A DNA stretch of 34,669 nt from an uncultured Hyphomicrobiales bacterium (GCA_903932535.1 CAIZGR010000065.1:1-34669); one strand, 5' to 3'; positions 17,797 to 26,742 are shown, counted from the stretch's first letter. The notes: generated by a model from the sequence alone, not told the origin. Numbers and translations are program-made.

Positions 17797-18431
17797 TTTG
17801 GAAATTGCAGCCCTGTCTGTTCGAGGTGCCGGCGCAAGTCGTCGGAGTCTGTGGCGTCCATCAATGCGACGGCCCACAGATCGAAACCATTGCCTCGAGC
17901 CACCCAAGATTCCGTGAATCCGGCCGCGTCCAAAAGACGTCGCAGCCGTTCGACGCTGAAACCGGTGCGGTGAGCCATAAAAGTATTGCCGTTGGCGATC
18001 GCCTTTCCAAAGCCGAAGAGCATGTCCAGAGGCGAAATCGGACCTGCGGGCGAGATATAGGCTGCGTCTTCCAGTCCATGTTCCAAGATCTGGCGCGCGA
18101 TCGAAAACATGTCGGGACAGTTGATGATCGCGAAGCCGTGGGGTTTCAGGATGCGCCGAAACTCGGCGAGCGCCCTCGGGACCTGATGGTCATAGAGATG
18201 TTCGATGTTGTGAGACGACCACACGGCGTCAAAAGATTCGTCGGCGACGATGTCGCGCATATCGATCATGTCGCCCAGCAGATCCGGCTGGACCGCGGGA
18301 TCGATATCCATCCGGACCTCCTGCCAATCCGGAGTGTGGAAAATCGTGTGCAGCTTTTGGCGCACGGGCGCGCCGGAACCGACGTTCAGAACGCGATATG
18401 GGCCGACAACCGACGATGAATTATCGCTCAT
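17793..18431 (-). CDS. Class I SAM-dependent methyltransferase
   Basis: A 212-residue Rossmann-fold methyltransferase of the Methyltransf_11 type. Motif I is YRVLNVGSGAP near residue 13, the acidic residue for the SAM ribose lies in VRMDIDPAVQPD (about residue 40), and FDAVWSSHNIEHL then ALAEFRRILKPHGFAII are the usual motifs II and III. Position between two sets of glycosyltransferases suggests that it methylates the growing glycan or an end group; the substrate cannot be read from the sequence. ATG 18431 is the first start of a frame that begins right at the domain. It is 53 bases after the big GT2 gene on the same strand. Confidence 0.9.
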   Translation of the reverse strand: MSDNSSSVVGPYRVLNVGSGAPVRQKLHTIFHTPDWQEVRMDIDPAVQPDLLGDMIDMRDIVADESFDAVWSSHNIEHLYDHQVPRALAEFRRILKPHGFAIINCPDMFSIARQILEHGLEDAAYISPAGPISPLDMLFGFGKAIANGNTFMAHRTGFSVERLRRLLDAAGFTESWVARGNGFDLWAVALMDATDSDDLRRHLEQTGLQFPK

Positions 18432-18484
18432 TTGCTTGCACCGCCGTTTGCCCTTTCGCAGTTCAGCTTACGCCGATAGCATAG

Positions 18485-20797
18485 TTACAACCCAGGTGGA
18501 ATGACGCGCGCTGGCGCCGGCGTCGCCTGTCGAGCGGCTCGATCTCGTGGCGGCCACGCCAGGGCGGCGTAGGGGGGGTCGTCGAGCGCCAAAACTGGAC
18601 TATAGTACGGATCGGCCATCAACGCGGCTCCCCATTTCGATCGCAAATTCCGCTGCTCTCTGGCGAATCTGGGATAAGAGTCCGGTCGAACGTCGCGTCC
18701 CCGAGAAGCCGATTCGCGATGGACCAAGCGCGCGTGCGGAGTCAACACCACGCGCAGTCCCTGCTCTCGCAACCTCAGGCAATAGTCAACATCATTGAAG
18801 TTCACGGGGAACGAGAGTTCGTCGAAGCCGCCGGCGGCGAGGAACACTTCGCGCGGCGTGGTCATGCACCCCGCCGTCACGGCGCTGCATTCGTGAGCCA
18901 CCCGGAGCAGGTCCGTGTATCCCGGATCGAGAACCAAGCGGTCGCAAAACGCGTGTCGCGCTCCGAAGTTCACGCCGAGCACCACGCCTGCGTGCTGAAC
19001 CACCGCGCTCGGCCACACGAGGAGCGCGCCTACCGCGCCAACGGAGGCGTCAAAATGGCGCGAGAGCATCTCTTCCAGCCAAGAGTCTTCCGTTGCCGCG
19101 ACGTCATTGTTGAGTAGACAAAGGATGTCGCCTCGCGCCGTTTCCGCCGCGAGATTGTTCATTCGCGAGAAATTGAATGGGCCGGGAGCCGGGACGATCC
19201 CGACGCCGTCGCGAGACAGTTTTTCCAGATAGGCAAGAGTCCGCGGATCCGAAGAATCGTTGTCGATTACGAGTATTTCCGCCCGTGCGCGTCGCGCCGC
19301 GGCGCGAATCGAGGATATGCAGGCTTTCAGCAAGTCCACCCGGTCGCGGGTGGGGATCAATATGGATACGGTCGGCCGCTTGTTCGTCCGCAACGTGACC
19401 CGACAGGCGGGCCAGGAGGCGCCGTCCCCGGCGCCGACGGCGGCGTCGAGGCGGCGCGCCCGCAGGTGATCCAAAGTCGCCTTCTCCAGAAACCGCTGCG
19501 ATTCGGCGAAGACGCTTGCCGGGGCCCGCGACAGGAATTCCGGCAGGTGCCTGACATGCAATTTTCCAGGATCGTGATCGAAGCCGATATTGGCAAGCCG
19601 AAAGACGTTATCCACGCGCACCGCGACCGCCGCCTCGACAATCGCAGGGTTCAGGGCGAACCCTGCGGCGAAATAGCCCTGCTCGAGGAGGCGAAGGTAG
19701 TCGAGGGCGGGCAACGCGATCGGCCACGCCCCGCCATCGCCGGCCGTCATCGAAAAATCCCAGTATAGCAGCGCGAGATCGGGCCACTGGTCGAAGCAGG
19801 CGGCGATACGGACCAGGGCGTCGGGCTCGAGTTCCACCCCAGGAAGAAGAAAAACACAGCAGCGCGCGTCGGCTCGGCGCTCGCTCGCAAGTTCATGCAG
19901 CGCGTCCGCGTCGAACGAGAATCCGTTGCTCGCCGCGGGGATGACGCCGGCCGACCAGCTTGGATAAGTTTGAGATCTCAAGCTCGCTTCCGTGCGCTCG
20001 ATCGCCTCTCCGTCGAAAAGCGCCACCAGAACCTCGATCTCGGTCGACCGAGGGGATTTCGGTGGGTGCATGGTCTTCCAGCTCGAAAACAGCGCGAACG
20101 GCATCGATTGCGGAACCAGCTGGTCGAAAAGCGCTCCCTGCAGCCTTTGTCCCGGACTGTCGCTGAGGCCGGCGATGACGGACGCGAGCCCCGAGTCGAA
20201 GGCTACGAAGGAGACGGGGCTGCCGTTCAACTCACGACCGTCGGAAAGAACCACTGAAGCGCGCCAGGCGCGGCCGTCGGCGTAACGTCGCGGCAAAGTG
20301 ATGTCGAAAGCCCGCACCGCGGCGAACGCCGGCGCCGCCACATTGCGCCAGCCGGTCGCCTCGTCTTCCACCACGATCTCGTTGTCGATGCAGATCTGAA
20401 CAGTGGGGGCTTCCGTCGTCGCGCCCCCTACCCATCCGGATAATCGCAAGCCGCCTTCCCAGCGCACCTCGCCGACGATTTCCTGGCTCGCTTGCTGCGG
20501 TCCTTGATCGTCGAGGATCACCGGCGCTCCGATAAAAGCGCCGCCATTCGCCAACCGCGCCTCGATACAAATCGCAGACTGAGCGAGATCCTCGCTCAGC
20601 GCGAAAGAAAAACCGTAGCAGGCGTCGCCGATCTGCCTTTCCGAGAGTTCACGGCTGAATTCGTCCGCAAGCTTTACCGCAATCTGCAACCCATCGACGA
20701 TCAACTCGACGGCGAGACGGCGCGAAAGATCCGAATCATCGACAGCATAGCCGAAAATGACTCTTTGATTCGCGCTTCTGAGGCTCGAGAGCAACAC
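18485..20797 (-). CDS. Large modular glycosyltransferase, GT2 family
   Basis: I take GTG 20797, whose G is the last base of the upstream stop (TAGTG) and which has GGAG eleven bases before; the longer frame overlaps the upstream gene. The 770-residue protein starts with two beta-rich modules (about 8-90 and 100-200; e.g. VIFGYAVDD, IGDACYGFSFAL and RLSGWVGG). A degenerate GT2-like part follows (VLVALFDGEAIERTEASLRS). The active GT2 domain is C-terminal: VSILIPTRDRVDLLKACISS, ILVIDNDSSDPRT, CLLNNDVAAT with the metal site, and FNDVDYCLRLREQGLRVV. It probably transfers one or more sugars of the repeat unit. The modules resemble those seen in other large alphaproteobacterial transferases. Confidence 0.88.
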   Translation of the reverse strand: MLLSSLRSANQRVIFGYAVDDSDLSRRLAVELIVDGLQIAVKLADEFSRELSERQIGDACYGFSFALSEDLAQSAICIEARLANGGAFIGAPVILDDQGPQQASQEIVGEVRWEGGLRLSGWVGGATTEAPTVQICIDNEIVVEDEATGWRNVAAPAFAAVRAFDITLPRRYADGRAWRASVVLSDGRELNGSPVSFVAFDSGLASVIAGLSDSPGQRLQGALFDQLVPQSMPFALFSSWKTMHPPKSPRSTEIEVLVALFDGEAIERTEASLRSQTYPSWSAGVIPAASNGFSFDADALHELASERRADARCCVFLLPGVELEPDALVRIAACFDQWPDLALLYWDFSMTAGDGGAWPIALPALDYLRLLEQGYFAAGFALNPAIVEAAVAVRVDNVFRLANIGFDHDPGKLHVRHLPEFLSRAPASVFAESQRFLEKATLDHLRARRLDAAVGAGDGASWPACRVTLRTNKRPTVSILIPTRDRVDLLKACISSIRAAARRARAEILVIDNDSSDPRTLAYLEKLSRDGVGIVPAPGPFNFSRMNNLAAETARGDILCLLNNDVAATEDSWLEEMLSRHFDASVGAVGALLVWPSAVVQHAGVVLGVNFGARHAFCDRLVLDPGYTDLLRVAHECSAVTAGCMTTPREVFLAAGGFDELSFPVNFNDVDYCLRLREQGLRVVLTPHARLVHRESASRGRDVRPDSYPRFAREQRNLRSKWGAALMADPYYSPVLALDDPPYAALAWPPRDRAARQATPAPARVIPPGL

Positions 20798-23487
20798 TAG
20801 GCGCTGCGCTCCGGGACCGCGGTTGAACGGGTCCTCGAGGGCTTGCCGGCGGTCCCCTGCAACCAATTGGAAAAAAGGGCCGCCGCCCTGCGGTCGCAAA
20901 CCCTCGGGTCGATCGCCAGATCGGTTTGGCCCAAGAGTTTGGAGGCTGGCGGCGCGCCGAAATAGGCCGCCGGTATTCGCGTTGACGCCCGAAACGCGTC
21001 CAGATGCCACAGGAACCCGGAACGATAAGGCGAAACCAATCGGTCGAGCTGATACTGCCGCAGGACCGCCCCCCGCTCCGACAGCGCGAACTTTCCGCAG
21101 ACAAACACGCCGCGCCCGATGAGACGTTCATCCAAGCTCGTTGCGCCGAACAGAAATATATCGGCGTTTAGCAGGCGAAGCGCATCCGCCAAAACAAAAA
21201 CCAGTCGGAGCGCCGACGTCGTCTCGTACGGGAGCAGGATCCCGACGTTCGGCGCCTCGGTTTGCCGCCGTCGCGGCGCCGAATCGAGTCCCGTCTCGGC
21301 GCCGGCAGAAACGGGTCCGCGAAGAACTGGCGTCGGCCACGCTCGCGACTCCTGGTCGGAAAACGCCGTCCATGCTTCTCGAGTCAAGCCGTCGAGAAAA
21401 ATCACCGATCGGCATCGCTTCAAAAATCGAGGCATGAAGTAGTCGGCAAACGCCATGCGATGGAAGCTCGTTTGGGCGCGGCAGTTCGCGCAAGGTTGCG
21501 ACGGGATCGAAGCTTCGCAGGACTCGTCGCGCTTTTCCGGATTGGACCAGCCGCCGAGACCTGCGCCGAGGCGCGCATCCGCCGCAACGAGGTCGACAGG
21601 GATCCCGAGTCTCTCGACCAGTCTTGGCAGCGATTCGGGCAGAGCGAACAGATCGACGATCTCTACGCGATCGAAGCGCCACGTGTTCAGTCGATGCTCC
21701 AAATCGAAAGCGGCTTGCGCGTCGGGCTGATCCTCGACCTCGAGCGATTGGGGAACGGTTCCATCGCTGGCCTCGAACGCTGCCGACCAACCGGACCGCC
21801 GCGGGGCGACAACCACGGTAAGGACGTCGATGCCCGCGTCTCGCAATCGACTCGCACATTCGCGGATGGCCAGGATCTGGATACGGGGACCGATCAGGAG
21901 CCTTCGAACCTTCGCCAGAGGCAGGCGGGCCTCGATCCTCGCGCGCGCCGCGGAAAGCGGATCGGCCTCCACGAACGCTTTGGACTCTGCGAAATAGCTC
22001 GGGAATTTGCGCTCCAACGTCAAATTGTTGCGATGGACCAAAGGGGCCTTTTCGCCGCGAAACGACCGCGAACCGATGTGCGCCACGAAAATCCCGGTCG
22101 CGCACACGTTTCTGAAGCCCTTTTCGCGGGCGCGCATGCCGAAATCGGCGTCCTCGAGATAACCCCTCTTGTAGTCCGTGGAGAGCGCGCCGACGGCCTC
22201 GAGGCACGCGCGCGTGACATAGAGGCAAAATCCGGTTCCGGCGGGAATGTCGACCGCGACCCCGCCGTTGGCCGCCGCAGCGCAGGACGCCATGGCGGGA
22301 AGCGCGTCGAGGTCGAGCGTATTGTCCTGGAAAGGCTTCGGGAAGCTTACGAATTCGCCGTTGTTGCTGAACGGATTGATCGTCCCGATCCGGGCGTCGG
22401 ACCGAGCGACCGCGCGCATCTGGTCGACCAGGGCGGCCGGCGGGACCGTGTCGGAATTGAGCAGGATGACGTCCCCGGCTCGAATCCGGCGAAGCGCGCG
22501 GTTGACCGAGGCGAGGTATCCCAGATTTCTTTCGTTCGTGACGAGCATTCGCCGCGGGCCGCGAAAAGTCTCATAAAGATAGCGCTTGATTGCTCGATTC
22601 GGGCTTGCGTCATCGACCACGACGACGCTCGCGTCAGGCGTCGCCTCGAGCACGGCGTTCAGGGCTTCGAGGCAGGATCGTGTGGCTTCCAGGTCATCGT
22701 ACACCGGAACGACGATGGTCACCGATTGCGGGTGGCGGTCGATGCGAGGCCCCGCGCCTCGGTCATCGAGATTGCCGCCATGATCGCCGATTTGCGATAC
22801 GACCCGATCCTCGATCAGCAGGAACGCCGCGGCCGCAGATTCGAAAGGAAATGCCGAAGAAATTTCGGCGGCCGCGCCGAAAATAGGAGCTAATCGGTGG
22901 CTGGGGTCCGGCGCGATTCGCTTCTCGGTCAAGATGTCGGAGGCGTCGCGCAGTTCGAGCCTGACCGACGCTCCGGGCCGCCAAACGCACCAGCCCGTCA
23001 GGCGCTGCGCGCGCAGCTTGAGTCTTCCGAACCCCGGCACGTCGTCGCGCAAGAGACAAGGAAGCGTGCGCCCCAACGAGCCTTCGTCAAAACCGAGCAG
23101 CGCCTTGGCGGCGCGTTCGCGCTGAGACGCGCCGCCCCATTCGAACAAGCGCAGATTGGCGGTTCGATGCGTAGGGTCGATTTTCAGCGCCAGCAAGAGA
23201 TCCTCGATCGCGTCTTCCCGGCGGCCGGTACGGAAAGAGGCTTGGGCCCGCAGCACGAACGCTTGCGGCGTCGGCTGCGCCGTCCTGCGCCATCGATCGA
23301 CCAGCGCGATCACATCGAAGTTGCGACCGTCCAGGAAAGCTTGCAAGGCCAATCGCGGCAAGTCGTAATCCTTGCAGGCGCGCAGGAAGAGGTCGCGAGC
23401 GTGACCATCGGCTCCTGCCGATCGCGCGAGCTGGAACGCGCCGCGGCTCGAACCCGAGTCGTTCGGCGGATCAAGCGAGGACGGCAT
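20797..23487 (-). CDS. Large multidomain glycosyltransferase with N-terminal TPR-like part, GT2 family
   Basis: I prefer ATG 23487 (896 residues) because helical, TPR-like sequence begins there (HARDLFLRACKDYDLPRLAL, AQASFRTGRREDAIEDLL). A GTG at 23715 would add 76 residues without any domain look, and is the alternative. A short beta-type module follows (RLTGWCVWRPGASVRLEL), then a GT2 domain: VTIVVPVYDDLEATRSCLEA, VVVVDDASPNRAI, VILLNSDTVPP and YLEDADFGMRAREKG. The C-terminal 350 residues form another domain that begins near RRLLIGPRIQILAIRECASR; it carries a CANC cysteine pair and resembles a GT-B transferase, though I cannot confirm that. The gene is joined to the next one by a one-base overlap and divergent from gmd. 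Confidence 0.87.
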   Translation of the reverse strand: MPSSLDPPNDSGSSRGAFQLARSAGADGHARDLFLRACKDYDLPRLALQAFLDGRNFDVIALVDRWRRTAQPTPQAFVLRAQASFRTGRREDAIEDLLLALKIDPTHRTANLRLFEWGGASQRERAAKALLGFDEGSLGRTLPCLLRDDVPGFGRLKLRAQRLTGWCVWRPGASVRLELRDASDILTEKRIAPDPSHRLAPIFGAAAEISSAFPFESAAAAFLLIEDRVVSQIGDHGGNLDDRGAGPRIDRHPQSVTIVVPVYDDLEATRSCLEALNAVLEATPDASVVVVDDASPNRAIKRYLYETFRGPRRMLVTNERNLGYLASVNRALRRIRAGDVILLNSDTVPPAALVDQMRAVARSDARIGTINPFSNNGEFVSFPKPFQDNTLDLDALPAMASCAAAANGGVAVDIPAGTGFCLYVTRACLEAVGALSTDYKRGYLEDADFGMRAREKGFRNVCATGIFVAHIGSRSFRGEKAPLVHRNNLTLERKFPSYFAESKAFVEADPLSAARARIEARLPLAKVRRLLIGPRIQILAIRECASRLRDAGIDVLTVVVAPRRSGWSAAFEASDGTVPQSLEVEDQPDAQAAFDLEHRLNTWRFDRVEIVDLFALPESLPRLVERLGIPVDLVAADARLGAGLGGWSNPEKRDESCEASIPSQPCANCRAQTSFHRMAFADYFMPRFLKRCRSVIFLDGLTREAWTAFSDQESRAWPTPVLRGPVSAGAETGLDSAPRRRQTEAPNVGILLPYETTSALRLVFVLADALRLLNADIFLFGATSLDERLIGRGVFVCGKFALSERGAVLRQYQLDRLVSPYRSGFLWHLDAFRASTRIPAAYFGAPPASKLLGQTDLAIDPRVCDRRAAALFSNWLQGTAGKPSRTRSTAVPERSA

Positions 23488-23939
23488 CAAGGAAAGTCGC
23501 CTGATGATCCACCCGCGCAGCTTCCCCGGCGACGCAGCGCAACCTGCGGGGCGATGCGCTCGAGCGCGGTCGGCGGTAAGACATGTGGGGCCTCGAGTTC
23601 CTTTTCGTGCGATAGAAGAATTCGGCCAAAACGCCAGAGAAAACTTCCAGCCAAGCGATGCGTCCCCCTCACTCTGATTGTCGGCGCGCCAAAACGCGCC
23701 GGTTTCCCTGTTCACAATGTCAGGCGCGTTGAACTATGATATGCGCCTGCTGGGCCGCCGGCATCAATTCCCGAATGGTCACAATTTGGGTGTGGCTTGA
23801 AGCGGCCGAGTCCCTCGTATCGACTTGGTCGATACGAGGATAAAAAAGCGAAACGTGTCAGTGTAGTCCTGGTCCCAAAAAGCAACGATATCCAAAAACC
23901 GGCCGACAGTGTGTATATCTATGTTTTCTGGAGTGAAGT
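23488..23939. promoter_or_regulatory. Divergent control region between the large GT2 and gmd
   Basis: No gene is needed here apart from a possible longer N-terminus of the GT2 protein (23488-23715, minus strand). On the minus strand a TATCAT-like -10 lies near 23730. On the plus strand TATATCT at about 23914-23920, followed by a GGAG before the gmd start, could serve gmd; no good -35 is seen for either. The 12-bp hairpin described separately sits in the middle. Confidence 0.45.
23813..23839. repeat. Perfect 12-bp inverted repeat upstream of gmd
   Basis: CCTCGTATCGAC (23813-23824) and GTCGATACGAGG (23828-23839) are exact inverted copies separated by TTG. There is no T run after either orientation; six A follow on the plus strand. 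It is therefore not a standard terminator, but may be an operator for a dimeric regulator or a leader hairpin. Confidence 0.75.
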
Positions 23940-25001
23940 ATGGGTAAAGTTGCACTTGTGACTGGTGTTACAGGTCAGGATGGGGCATATCTTGCGAAAT
24001 TTCTTCTGTCGAAAGGCTACATTGTCCACGGAATCAAGCGAAGATCATCGTCCTTCAATACGGGACGAATAGAGAACATCTATCAAGATCCGCACGATCT
24101 GGAGCAACGCTTCGTTTTGCATTACGGCGACATGACGGATTCAACCAATATCATTCACATTATTCAGAAATGTCAACCAGATGAAATCTACAATCTTGCG
24201 GCGCAGAGTCATGTGCATGTTTCATTCGAAACGCCAGAATACACGGCCAACTCCGATGCGTTAGGAGCGCTGCGCGTGCTCGAGGCGATACGTATTCTCA
24301 GTCTCTCCACCAAGACGCGTTTTTATCAGGCCTCGACATCCGAACTCTACGGGCTATCCCAGGAAGTCCCTCAGTCCGAGAAAACCCCATTCTACCCCCG
24401 TAGCCCCTATGCTGTGGCCAAACTATACGCCTATTGGATCGTCGTGAACTACCGCGAGGCCTACGGACTTCATGCGTCCAACGGAATTTTGTTCAACCAC
24501 GAGAGTCCGCTCCGCGGGGAGACCTTCGTCACGCGCAAGATTACCCGTGCGGCCGCGGCGATCCGTCTCGGCCGTCAGGACAAGCTCTACCTGGGCAACC
24601 TCGATGCGCAGCGCGACTGGGGCCATGCGCGCGAGTACGTGCGTGGCATGTGGCTGATGCTGCAGCAGGAACATCCTGACGATTATGTCCTGGCGACCGG
24701 CGAGACGACGTCCGTACGCAGTTTTGTCGAGTGGGCGTTCGAGGATGTGGGGTTCAAGATCGAGTGGCGCGGCTCGAGGCTGGAAGAAAAAGGCTACGAC
24801 TCGGCGACCGGGAAGATCCTCGTGGAGGTGGATCCTCGCTATTTCCGTCCGACCGAGGTGGACCGGCTGATCGGCGATGCGACCAAAGCGCGGGAGAAGC
24901 TCGGGTGGCGGCACGAGACGTCGGTACGCGAGCTTGCGCGCGAAATGGTGCTCGAAGACTTGGCCGTCATGCGCGCCGACCGAGCGATTGATCGGAGTTG
25001 A
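23940..25001 (+). CDS. gmd: GDP-mannose 4,6-dehydratase
   Basis: The 353-residue enzyme converts GDP-D-mannose to GDP-4-keto-6-deoxy-D-mannose, the first step to GDP-L-fucose. It is an extended SDR: NADP site [13 protein letters not shown] (Gly9, Gly12, Gly15), [12 protein letters not shown] typical of Gmd, catalytic STSELYG, and Tyr157/Lys161 in the YxxxK motif. The phrase [16 protein letters not shown] and the C-terminal [12 protein letters not shown] are family signatures. Length is normal. The start has GGAG ten bases before. The fcl gene follows after one base and completes the pathway. The 5' half is much poorer in GC than the 3' half (28, 26 and 26 of 60 versus 41 of 60 in sampled blocks), so the gene may be a mosaic. 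Confidence 0.97.
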   Translation: MGKVALVTGVTGQDGAYLAKFLLSKGYIVHGIKRRSSSFNTGRIENIYQDPHDLEQRFVLHYGDMTDSTNIIHIIQKCQPDEIYNLAAQSHVHVSFETPEYTANSDALGALRVLEAIRILSLSTKTRFYQASTSELYGLSQEVPQSEKTPFYPRSPYAVAKLYAYWIVVNYREAYGLHASNGILFNHESPLRGETFVTRKITRAAAAIRLGRQDKLYLGNLDAQRDWGHAREYVRGMWLMLQQEHPDDYVLATGETTSVRSFVEWAFEDVGFKIEWRGSRLEEKGYDSATGKILVEVDPRYFRPTEVDRLIGDATKAREKLGWRHETSVRELAREMVLEDLAVMRADRAIDRS

Positions 25002-25002
25002 A

Positions 25003-25953
25003 ATGGGCCAATATTCGCTTTCGGGCAAGCGCGTGTGGGTTGCTGGCCATCGCGGCATGGTCGGGTCGGCGATCGTGCGCCGGCTCGCCGGAGAAGGCTG
25101 CGAAGTCCTCTCTGCGCCGCGCGATCGGGTCGATCTGCGCGACCAGGCGGCGACCTCGGCCTGGATCGCGGAGAACCGGCCGCAAGCCGTCTTCCTGGCC
25201 GCGGCGAAAGTCGGCGGCATCCTCGCCAACGATACGCGTCCAGCCGAATTTCTTTTCGACAATCTGATGATCGAATCGAATGTCGTCGAAGCGTCATATC
25301 GTAACGGCGTCGAGAAGCTCCTGTTCCTCGGCTCCTCCTGCATTTACCCGAGATTGGCGGCGCAGCCGATACAAGAAAACGCGCTGCTGACAGGGCCGCT
25401 GGAGCCGACCAACGAATGGTATGCGGTCGCGAAAATCGCCGGCGTCAAACTCGCCCAAGCCTATCGCCGTCAATACGGTTGCGATTTCATTTCCGCGATG
25501 CCGACGAACCTCTACGGTCCCGGCGACAATTTCGACCTCGCTGCGAGCCATGTGATTCCGGCGCTGATGCGCAAGACGCATGAGGCCAAACTCCGGGGCG
25601 AGCCTGCCGTCCAGATCTGGGGCACCGGTTCGCCGCGGCGCGAATTCCTTCATGTCGACGACTGCGCCGACGCGTGCGTCCATCTGATGAAGGTCTATTC
25701 GGACGAGTGTCATGTCAACGTCGGAAGCGGCATGGAGATCAGTATCGGCGATCTGGCGCTGCTGATTCGGGATGTCGTCGGATTTCGAGGCGAGATCGTG
25801 CACGATGCGTCGAAACCCGACGGGACGCCGCGCAAGCTCATGAGCAACGGCAAGCTGAACGCTCTCGGCTGGACGGCCAAGATCGCGCTCCGCGATGGCG
25901 TCGCAAGGACTTATGAGTGGTTCCTCCGAAGTGGGCCGGCCGCGGGAAGCTGA
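25003..25953 (+). CDS. fcl: GDP-L-fucose synthase
   Basis: A 316-residue epimerase/reductase that turns GDP-4-keto-6-deoxymannose, the product of Gmd, into GDP-L-fucose with NADPH. Visible marks are the nucleotide-binding GHRGMVGSAIVRRL (Gly15, Gly18, Gly21), LFLGSSCIYPRLA with the active Ser and Cys, and NEWYAVAKIAGVKL with Tyr140 and Lys144. MPTNLYGPGDNF and SKPDGTPRKLMS near the C-terminus are diagnostic for the family. ATG 25003 stands one base after the gmd stop and has GGAG at 24994-24997; an in-frame start at 24877 inside gmd is rejected. The pair shows that the polymer probably contains L-fucose. The gene is also called wcaG. Confidence 0.97.
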   Translation: MGQYSLSGKRVWVAGHRGMVGSAIVRRLAGEGCEVLSAPRDRVDLRDQAATSAWIAENRPQAVFLAAAKVGGILANDTRPAEFLFDNLMIESNVVEASYRNGVEKLLFLGSSCIYPRLAAQPIQENALLTGPLEPTNEWYAVAKIAGVKLAQAYRRQYGCDFISAMPTNLYGPGDNFDLAASHVIPALMRKTHEAKLRGEPAVQIWGTGSPRREFLHVDDCADACVHLMKVYSDECHVNVGSGMEISIGDLALLIRDVVGFRGEIVHDASKPDGTPRKLMSNGKLNALGWTAKIALRDGVARTYEWFLRSGPAAGS

Positions 25954-26262
25954 GCGGAGGCGCTGCGGAGATTGGGCGCGGTCGAGCGCAGCACGGTCGG
26001 CGACATAAGCCCAGGCGCTCTCGTGTGCCGGCTTCGAGCCGCGCGAGGTGCTGCTCGGTTTGAAGGTGGAGACGGCGCAGCCGACATGACGTCCAGACGC
26101 GCCGGCCATGGCCTCGGTGACGAGCGAGCGCGACAATACTCCACCTCCGCCCGTCATCGAATTGAGACGGCGTCGCGTGCAAGGTGTCGCGATCGAGGAG
26201 AGCCTTTCAAGCCGGACGGGACGCCGGCGTCGCCGCCCCGAGCGCTCGCCGCGATCACGCTT
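25954..26262. other. Intergenic stretch between fcl and gpx, no gene seen
   Basis: These 309 bases separate the convergent fcl and glutathione peroxidase genes. Short frames exist on both strands but none has a recognisable product or a good ribosome binding site. I see no clear terminator hairpin with a T run for either gene. Confidence 0.5.
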
Positions 26263-26742
26263 CTACAGCGCCGCCTCGATGTCGAGGCCGAAACTCTCCG
26301 GCTTGTCGGTCGGGGCGTAGCGGCGGACCACGTCGTGGTTCTTGTCGAGCAGGAACTTGGTGAAATTCCACTTGACCGCCTCGGTGCCGAGCAGGCCCGG
26401 CGCCGCCTTCTTGAGCGCCTTGTAGAGCGGATGGGCGTTGGCCCCGTTGACCTCGATCTTGGCGAACATCGGGAAGCTCACGTCGTAGGTGAGCTTGCAG
26501 AAGCTGGCGATCTCCTTCTCGTCGCCCGGCTCCTGATGGCCGAACTGGTCGCAGGGAAAGCCGAGCACGGCGAAGCCGCGCTCGCGGAACCGGCGGTGCA
26601 GCGCCTCGAGCCCCTCGTACTGCGGGGTGAAGCCGCATTTGCTGGCGACGTTGACGATCAGGAGGGCCTTGCCGTCGAAGTCGCCGAGCGTCGTGGCCTT
26701 GCCGTCGATGGTCGTGAAGGCGATGTCGGAAGGAATGGGCAT
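26263..26742 (-). CDS. Glutathione peroxidase family protein (probably thioredoxin-dependent)
   Basis: A 159-residue peroxidase that reduces peroxides in the cytoplasm. The peroxidatic Cys36 lies in NVASKCGFTPQY, the catalytic Gln70 in FPCDQFGHQEPG, and the Trp-Asn pair in VKWNFTKFL. A Cys at position 82 (SFCKLTYD) matches the resolving cysteine of yeast Gpx3, so the enzyme probably uses thioredoxin rather than glutathione, as most bacterial members do. It has no signal peptide. The start at ATG 26742 has a purine-rich AAAGGCGG upstream. It faces fcl tail to tail and is not functionally linked to the sugar genes as far as the sequence shows. Confidence 0.95.
   Translation of the reverse strand: MPIPSDIAFTTIDGKATTLGDFDGKALLIVNVASKCGFTPQYEGLEALHRRFRERGFAVLGFPCDQFGHQEPGDEKEIASFCKLTYDVSFPMFAKIEVNGANAHPLYKALKKAAPGLLGTEAVKWNFTKFLLDKNHDVVRRYAPTDKPESFGLDIEAAL

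Noticed and set aside
21262..22893. 543-residue plus-strand frame opposite the large GT2 gene
   Set aside because: The minus-strand frame has clear GT2 motifs; this one is an antisense shadow.
23813..23850. Hairpin upstream of gmd as an intrinsic terminator
   Set aside because: No T run follows the stem in either direction; on the plus strand it is followed by A residues.
26205..26230. Echo of the fcl C-terminal phrase KPDGTP in the gap after fcl
   Set aside because: Only six residues agree and nothing around it matches fcl, so a duplicated gene remnant is not supported.
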